Shown: positions 1-8,467 of the stretch, piece after piece | Layout: every line of letters starts with the position of its first letter | Numbering within the stretch: position 1 is the stretch's first letter | Program-made: the position numbers and the translations under genes | Notes under the pieces: generated by a model | Database searches by the model: none | Told to the model about the DNA's origin: nothing | What the model saw: the letters and a program-made list of their open reading frames with translations, nothing else | Assembly (NCBI GenBank): GCA_031556065.1 | Contig: JAVBTR010000024.1 | Location: 1-64,000, forward strand | Reading direction: 5' to 3' | DNA: 64,000 nt | Source of the DNA: JAVBTR01 sp031556065 | Lineage (GTDB): Bacteria > Bacillota > Clostridia > Christensenellales > Aristaeellaceae

Positions 1-359
1 GGTTACGCCACGTAGCCGGAACCCAATGGGGCAGCAAGAAGTATATGAATATGAAACTCCTAGATGCTACCCTGGACGATACCCTCGCTGTTTAACTTCA
101 TCCTACCAGAGACCTTTTTGCGAAAAATTATTGTCAGTACCAAACGCAAAAACGAGCAGCTGCACGCCGCCCCAAAAGTCTGCAAACTCTTATAAATCAA
201 AGAGAAAAGACCACCAAATCTTTTTATCAATTTGGTAGTCTTTAGATGGCGGAGATCGGTAACTAAAGAACAATACACTTTGGCGGAATAATGGGTATAG
301 GTTGATTGCAAAAACTGTGGCCAACAACATTAGCTTAATCCCGGCAATCCTTTGTTTGG
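1..359. other. Left-edge stretch without a recognisable gene
   Basis: No open frame here resembles a known protein. Two things can be seen: a hairpin at 209-240, and at 245-255 an 11-base string (ATGGCGGAGAT) identical to the 3' edge of the tRNA-Ser(GCU) gene at 8467-8477, in the same orientation. It may be the far boundary of the island that ends at the tRNA genes; that is inference. Confidence 0.4.
209..240. terminator. Hairpin, possible bidirectional terminator
   Basis: An 11-base stem with one mismatch pairs 209-219 with 230-240 around a 10-base T-rich loop. It is preceded by an A-rich run and followed by a short T-rich one, so it could stop transcription from either side. No gene to its left is recognisable. 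Confidence 0.45.
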
Positions 360-388
360 TTGATTATCTGATTCTTTTTAGGTATAAT
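360..388 (+). promoter_or_regulatory. Promoter of the fic gene
   Basis: TTGATT (360-365), a 17-base spacer and a perfect TATAAT (383-388) match a sigma-A promoter. The start codon lies 38 bases further on, behind a GGAGGT ribosome site at 415-420. Confidence 0.7.
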
Positions 389-426
389 AAGAGCAAGAAA
401 CGGTTATTTTCTACGGAGGTACGTGC

Positions 427-1431
427 ATGTCTTTTGATCAGTATACACCCCCTTTTACCATGACCGATGAGATAACAAATCTAATCATCGAAATTGGTGA
501 ATATGTTGGGCAGATAGCTGCCCATGACAACTTATCCATAAACCCTACACTCCGTAGGCAAAATAGAATCAAAACCATTCATTCTTCATTAGCCATCGAA
601 CAAAATACCCTCTCGCTTTCGCAGGTCACCGATGTGATTAATGGCAAACGTGTTTTAGCGCCTCCGCAGGATATCCGAGAGGTTCAAAATGCCTATGAGG
701 CGTATGAGCATCTAAGCACGCTTGACCCATACGACATTGACGATCTGCTTATCGCCCATCGGTTCATGATGGATGGTCTTGTTCACGAGGCTGGCTGCTT
801 CCGCTCTTCTGGTGTGGGTGTCTTTTCCGGTGATCAGCTGATCCATGCCGGCACCCCTGCTCACTATGTCCCCGAAGTCATGACACAGCTATTTTTCTGG
901 CTTAGAACATCCAAGATGCACCCTCTGGTTAAGTCCTGCATTTTCCATTATGAGTTTGAGTTCATCCACCCCTTTGCCGATGGGAACGGCAGGACGGGCA
1001 GACTATGGCACTCGCTGATCTTGCAAAATTGGAAACCCTTCTTTGCTTGGCTGCCTATCGAAACACTCATTCACGAGCAACAAGAAGGTTACTATCGTGC
1101 ACTAAACGATTCTAACTCCCAAGGTTCTTCCACGGTTTTCGTATCTTTTATTCTCAACATTATCCGTAATGCCTTGCTGGAAATTCTTCAGCCCAACGCT
1201 GCCAATGTCGGAGATAACGTCGGAGATAATGTCGGAGATAAATCCACGTCACATGAGAAGCGTTGCCTGTCCTTATTGCGTAATGACCCCTCACTTTCGG
1301 CTAAACAGCTGGCGGCCTTGCTTAACATCACCTCGCGGCAAGTTGAACGCATATTAGCCAAGCTTAAGAAGGATGGCAAGCTCGAACGCATCGGCCCTGC
1401 AAAAGGCGGCTCATGGCGGATAATCGAATAG
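427..1431 (+). CDS. Fic family protein, probable AMP transferase
   Basis: Fic proteins usually attach AMP to a hydroxyl of a target protein. The full catalytic motif HPFADGNGRTGR is at residues 181-192 (His181 catalytic; Asp185 and the two glycines form the phosphate loop). The N-terminal inhibitory helix is recognisable at residues 54-60 (SLAIEQN); the usual Gly after the Glu is Gln here. A winged-helix-like C-terminus (about 275-334) follows a short tandem repeat, as in the Fic-plus-wHTH architecture. The 334-residue length is normal for this class. The start is set by GGAGGT and a good promoter. It stands next to the type I modification locus, so a defence or toxin-like role is possible. 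The target is unknown. Confidence 0.9.
   Translation: MSFDQYTPPFTMTDEITNLIIEIGEYVGQIAAHDNLSINPTLRRQNRIKTIHSSLAIEQNTLSLSQVTDVINGKRVLAPPQDIREVQNAYEAYEHLSTLDPYDIDDLLIAHRFMMDGLVHEAGCFRSSGVGVFSGDQLIHAGTPAHYVPEVMTQLFFWLRTSKMHPLVKSCIFHYEFEFIHPFADGNGRTGRLWHSLILQNWKPFFAWLPIETLIHEQQEGYYRALNDSNSQGSSTVFVSFILNIIRNALLEILQPNAANVGDNVGDNVGDKSTSHEKRCLSLLRNDPSLSAKQLAALLNITSRQVERILAKLKKDGKLERIGPAKGGSWRIIE
1204..1239 (+). repeat. Three 12-base tandem repeats inside fic
   Basis: The unit AAYGTCGGAGAT occurs three times without interruption and encodes Asn-Val-Gly-Asp three times (residues 260-271), between the Fic core and the C-terminal helix-turn-helix. Because the unit is a multiple of three, slippage would change linker length without shifting the frame. 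Confidence 0.85.
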
Positions 1432-2684
1432 CGAGCTTTCAGCTGCGCATCATATTGGTGTGCAGCTTTATTGTATCAGTTGTGCAAAATGTTTCTTACG
1501 CTTGGGTACAGCGAAAGCTATCCTCTTTAGTGGACTTTTCCAATGGAATTAACGCCCCAAAAGAACAGTATGGAAAAGGGCGAAAAATGATTAGTGTCAT
1601 GGATATATTAGCCAAAGAGCCAATCCAATATTCCAGTATAAAAAACGCCGTTGAAGTCGATGAGAAAATGGAGCAAAATTATAGAGTAGAAGAGGGCGAC
1701 TTAATATTTGTTCGCTCATCGGAAGTTGTTAATGAGGTTGGCTGGGTAAAGGCATACACGGATACCGCGTACGCACTATTTAGTGGATTTTCAATCAGGG
1801 GAAAGAAAAAAACTCAGTTTGACAATTTTTTCATTGAGCTTTCGTTGAATTTTAAAAACAGAGCGCAGATAGAGAGTAAGGCCGGAGGTAGCACACGTTT
1901 CAATGTGAGTCAGATAATCTTAAATAGCGTAGATCTTTTACAGCCCTACTGTGAAGAACAAGCAACCATCTCTCATTTCTTCCGCACCCTCGACGACGCT
2001 ATCACCCTTCATAAGCGTAAGCTGGAAGGGCTGAAAAAGCTGAAATCGGGTTATTTGCAAGTGATGTTTCCGCAGAATGAGGAGCGTACACCAAAGGTGA
2101 GGTTTGAGGGATTTAACGGTGAGTGGGAACAGCGACATCTGGGTGAAGTTTCTGAAATTGCAGGTGGCGGCACGCCAAGCACAGGCTCTGTTGAATATTG
2201 GAACGGCGATATTGATTGGTATGCTCCCGCCGAAATTGGAGAACGCATTTTTCTTAATGGAAGCCAAAGAAAAATTACAGAATTGGGATTGAAAGCAAGT
2301 TCTGCTAGGATACTTCCGGTTGGCACAGTTCTTTTTACCTCTCGTGCAGGCATTGGAAAAAGTGCCATTCTTATGAAAGCAGGAACAACAAATCAAGGTT
2401 TTCAATCCATAGTACCACATGAAGGTAAACTGGATTCATATTTTATATTTTCAAGAACTCAAGAATTGAAAAAATACGGAGAAACCGTCGGAGCAGGTTC
2501 TACCTTCGTGGAGGTGTCGGGAAAACAGATGTCACGAATGCCAATGCTAATACCACAACGCGAAGAGCAAGTCGCTATCGGCACGTTTTTCCGCTCTCTC
2601 GACGCACAAATTGCGACCGAATCCGCAAAACTCGAACAACTAAAGCAGCTAAAATCTGCCTACTTACAGAGAATGTTCGTGTAG
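1413..2684 (+). CDS. Second hsdS copy, 5'-altered specificity cassette of the invertible locus
   Basis: This is a type I specificity subunit carrying two target-recognition regions (about residues 30-185 and 240-375), each followed by a conserved helix. The second TRD begins at about residue 230 and has a GGGTPSTGSVEYWNGDI segment typical of HsdS. Homology to the expressed hsdS begins only at 1498, at AWVQRKL; the proper N-terminus (MMPND...FKGFTD) is missing and is replaced by 28 unrelated residues read from the end of fic. The frame is open and its first ATG overlaps the fic stop, so weak coupled translation is possible. More likely this is a silent store of recognition domains that is exchanged with the minus-strand hsdS by inversion. 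Confidence 0.8.
   Translation: MADNRIASFQLRIILVCSFIVSVVQNVSYAWVQRKLSSLVDFSNGINAPKEQYGKGRKMISVMDILAKEPIQYSSIKNAVEVDEKMEQNYRVEEGDLIFVRSSEVVNEVGWVKAYTDTAYALFSGFSIRGKKKTQFDNFFIELSLNFKNRAQIESKAGGSTRFNVSQIILNSVDLLQPYCEEQATISHFFRTLDDAITLHKRKLEGLKKLKSGYLQVMFPQNEERTPKVRFEGFNGEWEQRHLGEVSEIAGGGTPSTGSVEYWNGDIDWYAPAEIGERIFLNGSQRKITELGLKASSARILPVGTVLFTSRAGIGKSAILMKAGTTNQGFQSIVPHEGKLDSYFIFSRTQELKKYGETVGAGSTFVEVSGKQMSRMPMLIPQREEQVAIGTFFRSLDAQIATESAKLEQLKQLKSAYLQRMFV
1498..1517 (+). repeat. Inverted repeat IR1, left copy (20 bp)
   Basis: An identical 20-base string lies in reverse orientation at 4782-4801. It marks the exact point where the plus-strand cassette starts to match the N-terminus of the intact hsdS. 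An inversion between the two copies would join the cassette, with both its recognition domains, to the expressed start. Confidence 0.85.
1977..2083 (+). repeat. Inverted repeat IR2, left copy (107 bp)
   Basis: This copy encodes the central conserved helix (FFRT..DDAITLHKRKLEG...FPQNEE) between the two recognition domains. It matches the reverse complement of 4234-4340 with a single difference (C/T at 1989). Recombination here would exchange only the second recognition domain. Confidence 0.9.
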
Positions 2685-2703
2685 CAAGTGAAAGTATATA
2701 AAT

Positions 2704-2753
2704 CTCCTGTATAATAATATAGCGTTTTTTATCGCTAAAAGTCATTACAGGAG
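2704..2753 (+). promoter_or_regulatory. Possible ribosome-site-masking stem ahead of the recombinase
   Basis: CTCCTGTA at 2704-2711 is the exact complement of TACAGGAG at 2746-2753, which contains the recombinase ribosome site. A TATAAT at 2710-2715 would start transcription inside or after the left arm. Only read-through RNA from upstream would then carry both arms and hide the ribosome site. A small TAGCG/CGCTA hairpin (2720-2737) lies between the arms. The -35 element is poor, so the promoter part is weak. Confidence 0.45.
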
Positions 2754-2761
2754 GCCTTTAT

Positions 2762-3691
2762 ATGAACCCTACAAAAATATCAACACAGATTTTTCATGAG
2801 TATTTTTCGGAGTGGATGGAGCTATATAAACATGGTGCTGTCCGCTTGGTCACATACCAAAAATACATTATGACCTTAAGGCGGCTAACTGAAATCGCTC
2901 CGCAGCTCAAAATCTGCGAACTGGATAAACGCAGTTATCAAGCTCTACTCAACAATTACGCCGAAACCCATGAAAGGCAAACAACGATGGATTTTCATCA
3001 CCATCTTAAAAGTGCAATCCTGGATGCCGTCGACGAGGGGCTGTTACCGTCAGATCCGACACGGAAAATCATAGTCAAAGGAAAGTCGCCCGCCGGGAAG
3101 AAAACCAAATATCTAAGCCAGCATGAACTTAAATCCCTGCTCGTCAACCTTGTTCTTAGCAACACACCAAGCTGGGATTGGTTCATTTTACTCATCGCCA
3201 AGACAGGATTGCGATTTTCGGAGGCTTTAGCATTGGCTCCGTGTGATTTTGACTTCGTTAGCCATAAGCTTAAAATCACACGGACATGGAACTATAAAGT
3301 GGCGATGGGTGGGTTCGGGGAAACAAAAAACTGCTCATCAAAGCGAACGATTTCAATAGATGCGTCGTTGAGCAAGCAATTTTATGAACTGACCAAAAGC
3401 TTGCCGTTAGACAAACCCATTTTTATTGAGGACAGGGTTTTCAATTCCACGGTCAATAATCGCCTCAAGGCTATATGCAAGGCAGCCGATGTGCCTGTTA
3501 TTTCAGTGCATTGTCTACGGCATACTCATGCCTCGCTCTTGATTTTCGCAGGGGTTTCTATTGCCAGCATCGCCAAGCGGTTGGGACATTCCAGTGTTAC
3601 AACCACACAGGAAACTTATCTGCATATCATTCAAGAACTGGAATGCCAAGACAACGAAAAAATCGTGCGGCATCTATCAGAACTTATATGA
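2762..3691 (+). CDS. Tyrosine recombinase (hsdS invertase)
   Basis: A 309-residue phage-integrase-type site-specific recombinase. An N-terminal SAM-like core-binding domain covers about residues 10-95, and the catalytic domain follows with all expected residues: Arg151 (TGLRFSEAL), His250-x-x-Arg253 (HCLRH), His276 (LGHSS) and the nucleophile Tyr286 (ETYLHI). The gene lies between two inverted hsdS genes and its end overlaps the end of the minus-strand hsdS by 8 bases. In known type I systems with this layout, the embedded tyrosine recombinase inverts the hsdS segments; that role is inferred here. ATG follows AGGAGG. It could instead be the integrase of the surrounding island, but the position argues for invertase. 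Confidence 0.88.
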   Translation: MNPTKISTQIFHEYFSEWMELYKHGAVRLVTYQKYIMTLRRLTEIAPQLKICELDKRSYQALLNNYAETHERQTTMDFHHHLKSAILDAVDEGLLPSDPTRKIIVKGKSPAGKKTKYLSQHELKSLLVNLVLSNTPSWDWFILLIAKTGLRFSEALALAPCDFDFVSHKLKITRTWNYKVAMGGFGETKNCSSKRTISIDASLSKQFYELTKSLPLDKPIFIEDRVFNSTVNNRLKAICKAADVPVISVHCLRHTHASLLIFAGVSIASIAKRLGHSSVTTTQETYLHIIQELECQDNEKIVRHLSELI

Positions 3692-4859
3692 ACATTTTTT
3701 GTAAATACGCCACCTTTAGCTGTTTCAGCTTTTCGAGCTTTTCGGATTGGGCGGTGATTCGGTTGTCGAGGTTTTGGAAAAGTTCACCAATAACTTTTTG
3801 CTCGGGGAGGGTGGGTAACAACAATTTAAAACCAGTAAGCATAGGCAATCGCAATGAATCTACTGTCGCTTTAACCGTATAAGTCATAGCGTGTCGTTTA
3901 AATGTTTTCTGCATGGTATAGAGAATAAACACCCCTGAAACATTCCCGTAGAAATCGGAAATTTTGTAAACACGTTGATGATAATCAAATTTCCCGTTGA
4001 TATAGTGATATATATCGCCCAAACGTCCCTCGCCGGGAATTAATATTGCTTCGCCGTCAAAAAGATATTTGTTGCTGCGTTCTATTTTCTGGGAACGCAC
4101 GAAAAACGGATACCCGCCATCTGATACAGCATCTTGAACATCACTTTCACCAGTTTTTATATTAGAAATGCCACCGAGCGTTGTTTCTTCCCAATCCCCA
4201 CTAAACCCTTGAAACCTCACCATTGGCACACTTTCCTCATTCTGCGGAAACATCACTTGCAAATAACCCGATTTCAGCTTTTTCAGCCCTTCCAGCTTAC
4301 GCTTATGAAGGGTGATAGCGTCGTCGAAGGTGCGGAAGAAGGAACCTATGGAGGATTGCTCAGAAAGAGCCGGAGTGTTAAGTCGATACTCCTTTAGTAC
4401 CTTAAAATACAGACGCACTCTCGTACTACCCAATTTTTGCATTGTTGAAAACTCTAAAAAGCGTGGCGAGTTGTTCAGGTGTGTCAACAGATAATATTGA
4501 TCCGAGAACATATTTGATCTAAAAATCGGGTACTCCTTACTTACAAGTACATCGCAATCAAAATCGTTTTGATTAAATTTAAATATCGAATCGTCCGACA
4601 TATGCCGATAGGTTATATAACCTTTCGGCATTAAGTGGAAGTTAACGTTTTCATCAATCCCAGTTCTACCACCATCGAAGTATTTATCTTGAAGAAATAA
4701 ACCCTTGCGAGATGATGTTGCAATGGGTAAACTACTTTTTCCCGAAACCACTTTATCAAACGATTCGACCATATCCCCCAACTTTCGCTGTACCCAAGCG
4801 TCAGTAAAGCCTTTGAACCGTATTTCGGGTATGAAGGCTGTTTTATCGTTCGGCATCAT
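3684..4859 (-). CDS. hsdS: Type I modification specificity subunit HsdS (expressed copy)
   Basis: HsdS supplies sequence recognition to the HsdM methyltransferase through two target-recognition domains. The 391 residues run as: N-terminal start (FKGFTDAWVQRKL, 15-27), TRD1 (about 28-170), central conserved helix (174-209), TRD2 (about 215-350) and a distal helix (about 360-391, LEKLKQLKVAYLQKMF). The length is normal. The start overlaps the hsdM stop by 4 bases (ATGA), so it is translated with hsdM. TRD1 and TRD2 differ completely from those of the plus-strand copy, while the junction sequences are shared, which is what an invertible specificity locus requires. Confidence 0.92.
   Translation of the reverse strand: MMPNDKTAFIPEIRFKGFTDAWVQRKLGDMVESFDKVVSGKSSLPIATSSRKGLFLQDKYFDGGRTGIDENVNFHLMPKGYITYRHMSDDSIFKFNQNDFDCDVLVSKEYPIFRSNMFSDQYYLLTHLNNSPRFLEFSTMQKLGSTRVRLYFKVLKEYRLNTPALSEQSSIGSFFRTFDDAITLHKRKLEGLKKLKSGYLQVMFPQNEESVPMVRFQGFSGDWEETTLGGISNIKTGESDVQDAVSDGGYPFFVRSQKIERSNKYLFDGEAILIPGEGRLGDIYHYINGKFDYHQRVYKISDFYGNVSGVFILYTMQKTFKRHAMTYTVKATVDSLRLPMLTGFKLLLPTLPEQKVIGELFQNLDNRITAQSEKLEKLKQLKVAYLQKMFI
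4234..4340 (-). repeat. Inverted repeat IR2, right copy (107 bp)
   Basis: Reverse-complement partner of 1977-2083, encoding the central helix of the expressed hsdS. The two copies differ at one base. See the left copy for its meaning. Confidence 0.9.
4782..4801 (-). repeat. Inverted repeat IR1, right copy (20 bp)
   Basis: Reverse-complement partner of 1498-1517, near the 5' end of the expressed hsdS (codons for DAWVQRK). Confidence 0.85.
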
Positions 4860-6451
4860 ACCACCTCCGCAAAAATTCGCTTTGTGGCTTCGATCAAGTC
4901 CCTCGTATCATCGGTCACAGCAAGCTGTTCAAGCATGCCTAAGAACTCAGTTTCTTTTTGCCGTATTTCTGCATTGAGATTGACTATTTCACTACTGAGG
5001 GCAACGATGTCAATTTGTTCTTCTTCTTCGAAGGTGTCAACATAACGCGGAATATTGAGATTAAAGTCGTTAGTGACGATTTCCTCATACTCAGCTAAAT
5101 ACGCATATTTAGGAGCGCTCTCACGCTTCTTGTAAGCTGTCACAATTTTCTTAATATCGGCTGGGCGCAGGCTGTTTTGGTTTTTCTGCTTTTCAAAATC
5201 GTTGGACGCATCAATAAACAGGACATCACGCTTATTGTCCCCTTTACGGTTTTTCTTCAAAATCAACACAACGGTTGGTATGCTTGTCCCATAGAAAATG
5301 TTCGATGGCAAACCAATGACCGCATCTATCGCACCCATTTCAAGCAGGGTTTTTCTGATAACGCCTTCTGCCGCTCCCCTAAACAAAACACCATGAGGCA
5401 ACACGATGCCCATCGTGCCATTGTCGTTCAAGTGGTAAAATCCATGCAGCAAGAATGAAAAATCCGCTTTTGATTTTGGCGCAAGTTTCGAGTACCGCTC
5501 GAACCTTGGGTCGCTCAGAAATTTATCGTCTGCACTCCAGTTGGCGGAGTATGGCGGATTCATAACAACAGCGTTAAACAGATATGGCTCATCGGTCGGC
5601 CAGTCTTCGTCGAGGGTGTCGCCGTTTCTAAGGCGCATTTGAGTTTTCTCGACACCGTGCAAAATGAGATTCATTCGTGCTAAGTTGTATGTAGTCGTGT
5701 TGAGTTCCTGCCCGTGATAATGCACCCTGTTTGGGTCGCTTACAAACGCACGGATATTCAGCATCAACGAACCCGAACCCATCGCCGGATCGTAAATGTG
5801 GAAGGGCGCAATATGCTCTTGTCCGATAGCGACGATTTCCGAAATAATTCTGCTAACCGCCTGTGGAGTATAAAACTCGCCTGCCTTTTTGCCTGCGCCT
5901 GCCGCAAACTGGCCGATAAGATATTCGTAGGCATCGCCGATAACATCGCCCTCATGCCCGAAAAGGTCGATTTCATCAAGCGCCTTTATAACCTCGGTAA
6001 TGGTTACATTTCGCTGTTGATTGTTTGAACCCAGTTTAGTCGAGGTCAGGTCAACATCATCAAACAGCCCTGTAAATTGGTCGCCTTGTCGCCCAATCTC
6101 AATAAATGCATTGGTGAGATCGGATATTTGAAATTCATAGTTGCTTGCCTTTTTTCGCAAGGTATAGAAAAGGTAGTCGGGTTCAATAAAATAGCCTAGC
6201 TTGCCCGATATGATTTTCTTTATATCGACAGCATCTTCGCCCCACCAATCCGTCAAAACTTTTAGCTGTTCCTCGCGACCGGGGAAATCATCCACCTTTC
6301 CATTTTCTTCTTCGTAAACAGCACGGAGTTGCTGGTCAGACAGGTATTTATAAAAAATCAGTCCGAGCAAATAATTCTTGTATTCGCTGGCATCCATTTT
6401 CCCCCGAAGAATATCAGCTGATGCCCATAATTGTCCGTTAAGGTCACCCAT
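4856..6451 (-). CDS. hsdM: Type I DNA methyltransferase subunit HsdM
   Basis: HsdM transfers a methyl group from S-adenosylmethionine to adenine N6 in the sequence chosen by HsdS. The N-terminal HsdM domain covers about residues 8-140. The catalytic N6-adenine methyltransferase domain follows, with motif I DPAMGSG at 221-227 (cofactor binding) and motif IV NPPY at 298-301 (adenine flipping). The length of 531 residues is typical, and nothing looks broken. The start codon overlaps the stop of the upstream hsdR-like remnant by one base, and the stop overlaps the hsdS start. These overlaps are the signature of a former R-M-S operon. Confidence 0.95.
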   Translation of the reverse strand: MGDLNGQLWASADILRGKMDASEYKNYLLGLIFYKYLSDQQLRAVYEEENGKVDDFPGREEQLKVLTDWWGEDAVDIKKIISGKLGYFIEPDYLFYTLRKKASNYEFQISDLTNAFIEIGRQGDQFTGLFDDVDLTSTKLGSNNQQRNVTITEVIKALDEIDLFGHEGDVIGDAYEYLIGQFAAGAGKKAGEFYTPQAVSRIISEIVAIGQEHIAPFHIYDPAMGSGSLMLNIRAFVSDPNRVHYHGQELNTTTYNLARMNLILHGVEKTQMRLRNGDTLDEDWPTDEPYLFNAVVMNPPYSANWSADDKFLSDPRFERYSKLAPKSKADFSFLLHGFYHLNDNGTMGIVLPHGVLFRGAAEGVIRKTLLEMGAIDAVIGLPSNIFYGTSIPTVVLILKKNRKGDNKRDVLFIDASNDFEKQKNQNSLRPADIKKIVTAYKKRESAPKYAYLAEYEEIVTNDFNLNIPRYVDTFEEEEQIDIVALSSEIVNLNAEIRQKETEFLGMLEQLAVTDDTRDLIEATKRIFAEVV

Positions 6452-7158
6452 TATACATTATCTCCTTCACTGTTAAAGTTTGCGAGTTCGTTTCTTAGCG
6501 GCATCAGTTTTTCGGCAAACGTACTCCGTAAATATTCGTTGATTACAGCACTTCTGCGCCGGAACAGTTCACCGGGGAATGCCTGCTCAAACTCGGCTTT
6601 GGATAAAGTGGATTTGCCAATAATTGTATTGATGTAAGGCACTTCTTCTTTATCTGCCCGATACTCCGTAAAACTAATGCCAAGGTCTTCATTGGGCACT
6701 TGTATAATCGCTGCCACCTCGGCAACAATGTCTTCAATCCTGCGTTTAAAGTGACGGTCAACGCTGGTTACGACTTCGCTTGTGTCATCAGTCTCACTCA
6801 ACGCCTCATCGTAAGCGGTTTTTACAATATCTGGTTTAGTTTGAATGATTTCATCGAACTTCCGCTTGCTTTCCTCGTTTTTAATGTCTCTGAGGAGTTG
6901 GCTTATATAAAAACTATCTATGATTTCTTCAAGGTTTGCTTTTTGGTCTGCCGAAAATTCAATCTCGAACAGCCCTGTTATTTCGTCATCGCTGGCGTTC
7001 TGTTCTTCAAGCTCTTGCCGAACCTCCGCTTTTAGGTTTTCAATATGTCCCGCATTGCCAATAATAACTTTGTTGGCGGCGGCTAACTCTTCCGAATCTT
7101 CCTCATACTCGTCTGCATAGCCTTCATAACTCTTGATGGCTTCACCAAGGTGTTTCAT
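6451..7158 (-). pseudogene. Probable C-terminal remnant of HsdR (restriction subunit)
   Basis: A 235-residue acidic, helix-rich reading frame that ends one base into hsdM, the place and coupling expected of hsdR. It contains none of the HsdR nuclease (PD-ExK) or DEAD-box translocase motifs, which lie in the missing N-terminal three quarters. The frame stays open upstream to about 7297. From roughly 7240 outwards it is antisense to the serine recombinase, so the gene appears cut at a recombination junction near 7225-7247. The only ATG (7158) has no ribosome site. The assignment rests mainly on position; I did not recognise a family motif in the fragment itself. It could instead be an independent small protein. 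Confidence 0.5.
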
Positions 7159-7226
7159 GGTTTGGAACGTCTTGATGGCTTCGATTTTCTTTCTAAGATC
7201 ATTCGGGTCTTCTTCCAGCTGCCTGA

Positions 7227-8393
7227 GTGCTGCTTGATATGAATAGCCAAGCCCCTTACGGTTATATGAAATCGCCGGAGAATAAGCATAAGCTGATCAT
7301 CGATGAAGAAGCAGCGCAGGTTGTCAGAAGGCTGTATACCGATTTTACAAGCGGACTGAGTGCAAGGTTCATTGCCGATCAATTGAACGCTGAAAGGGTA
7401 GACAGTCCACGGTTCTATCATTATACGAAGATGGGGCGACCCAATCCCTTATCCGAACAGAAAAACGTTTGGGGAAGTGCCACCTTGTTGCAGCTGATTC
7501 GCAATCAAGTGTACATGGGGCATATGGTACAGGGCAAGCGTGAAGTGGTTTCCTTTAAAACAAAAAAGGTTCGCCAAATACAGCCCGAAGAATGGATCAT
7601 CGTCAAGGATACACACGAGCCAATTGTATCGCAGGAGCTTTGGGAACGGGCAAACAGCCTGATCAAGACCCATAGCGCAATCAAGAAGACCAAGAAAGAT
7701 ACCGTGGGCTTGTATGCGGGTATTCTCCGGTGTGCCGATTGCGGTTCTCCCCTTGCCTTTATGCGCAAAGCACTTAAATCCAGCGAAAAGGGCGTATACC
7801 GTTGCAGCCGATACAATAACAATGGCGGCAAGGCTTGCTCCACACATTATATCGATGAAGAAGTCATCACCGAATTTGTTCTGCAGGATATCCGCTTTCA
7901 CGGGATGCTGGCACAAACTCAAAAGGAGCGCATCGCAAACCAATTGCTGCTTTCAATGAAGAATGCACAAAAGAGCGAGTCCAGCATACTTCGCAAAAAG
8001 GTTAAGGAAAGCGAAAGCCGGATTGCCACCATCGGCACGGCACTTAAAAATCTGTATGATGATAAGTGCGCAGGGAAGATTCCCGAATCCGTATTTCTAA
8101 GCCTCATGGCCGATTATTCCAACGAACAGGCTATGCTTGAAAAAAGCCTCCCTGCTCTTCAAAAAGAGCTGGACAGCATTCAGGAAACCTCCGGTGGCAT
8201 TGAAAGCTGGCTAACCTTGGTAAGCAGCTATGCGAACCTTCAAACCCTCGACAGGGCTACGGTGGTGGGGCTGATCAACAGCATCACGGTTTCGGAACGG
8301 ACTAAGAAATATGGCAGGCAAACCCAGGAGTTGAAAATTGAATACAGATTCATTGGAAACTTGCTTGATGAAAACAAAGAAGGCATCGCTTAG
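7227..8393 (+). pseudogene. Large serine recombinase, 5'-truncated (no catalytic domain)
   Basis: The frame begins inside the 'Recombinase' domain (APYGYMKSPENKHKLIIDEE, the usual segment just after the resolvase domain). It then continues with a zinc ribbon (CADCGSP ... CSRYNNNGGKACS), a coiled coil (about residues 235-320) and the C-terminal tail. The roughly 150-residue N-terminal resolvase domain with the nucleophilic serine is absent; the sequence upstream of about 7240 belongs to the hsdR-like remnant. A GTG opens the frame at 7227, but no ribosome site is convincing. Large serine recombinases move integrative elements, so this is probably debris of such an element. The protein cannot recombine DNA as it stands. 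Confidence 0.85.
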
Positions 8394-8410
8394 TTTCCTA
8401 AACGATGCCT
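8381..8410 (+). terminator. Terminator hairpin of the recombinase remnant
   Basis: AGGCATCG (8381-8388) pairs with CGATGCCT (8403-8410), and inner TTAG/CTAA bases extend the stem. The structure spans the recombinase stop codon and is followed by CTTT. It also separates that gene from the opposed tRNA genes. Confidence 0.6.
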
Positions 8411-8467
8411 CTTTGGCACTGCTAATGCAGATTTCAATGCACTTGTTGTAGAAGTGTATTGAAAAAA

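Noticed and set aside
1204..1239. Tandem repeats as a CRISPR-like array
   Set aside because: The units are 12 bases with no spacers and stay in frame within fic.
2762..3691. The tyrosine recombinase as a prophage integrase
   Set aside because: No phage genes are present, and it sits exactly between two inverted hsdS genes with shared repeats, the layout of an hsdS invertase.
7155..7421. An 88-codon minus-strand frame at the hsdR/recombinase junction
   Set aside because: It is in a different frame from the hsdR-like remnant and lies antisense to recognisable recombinase sequence.
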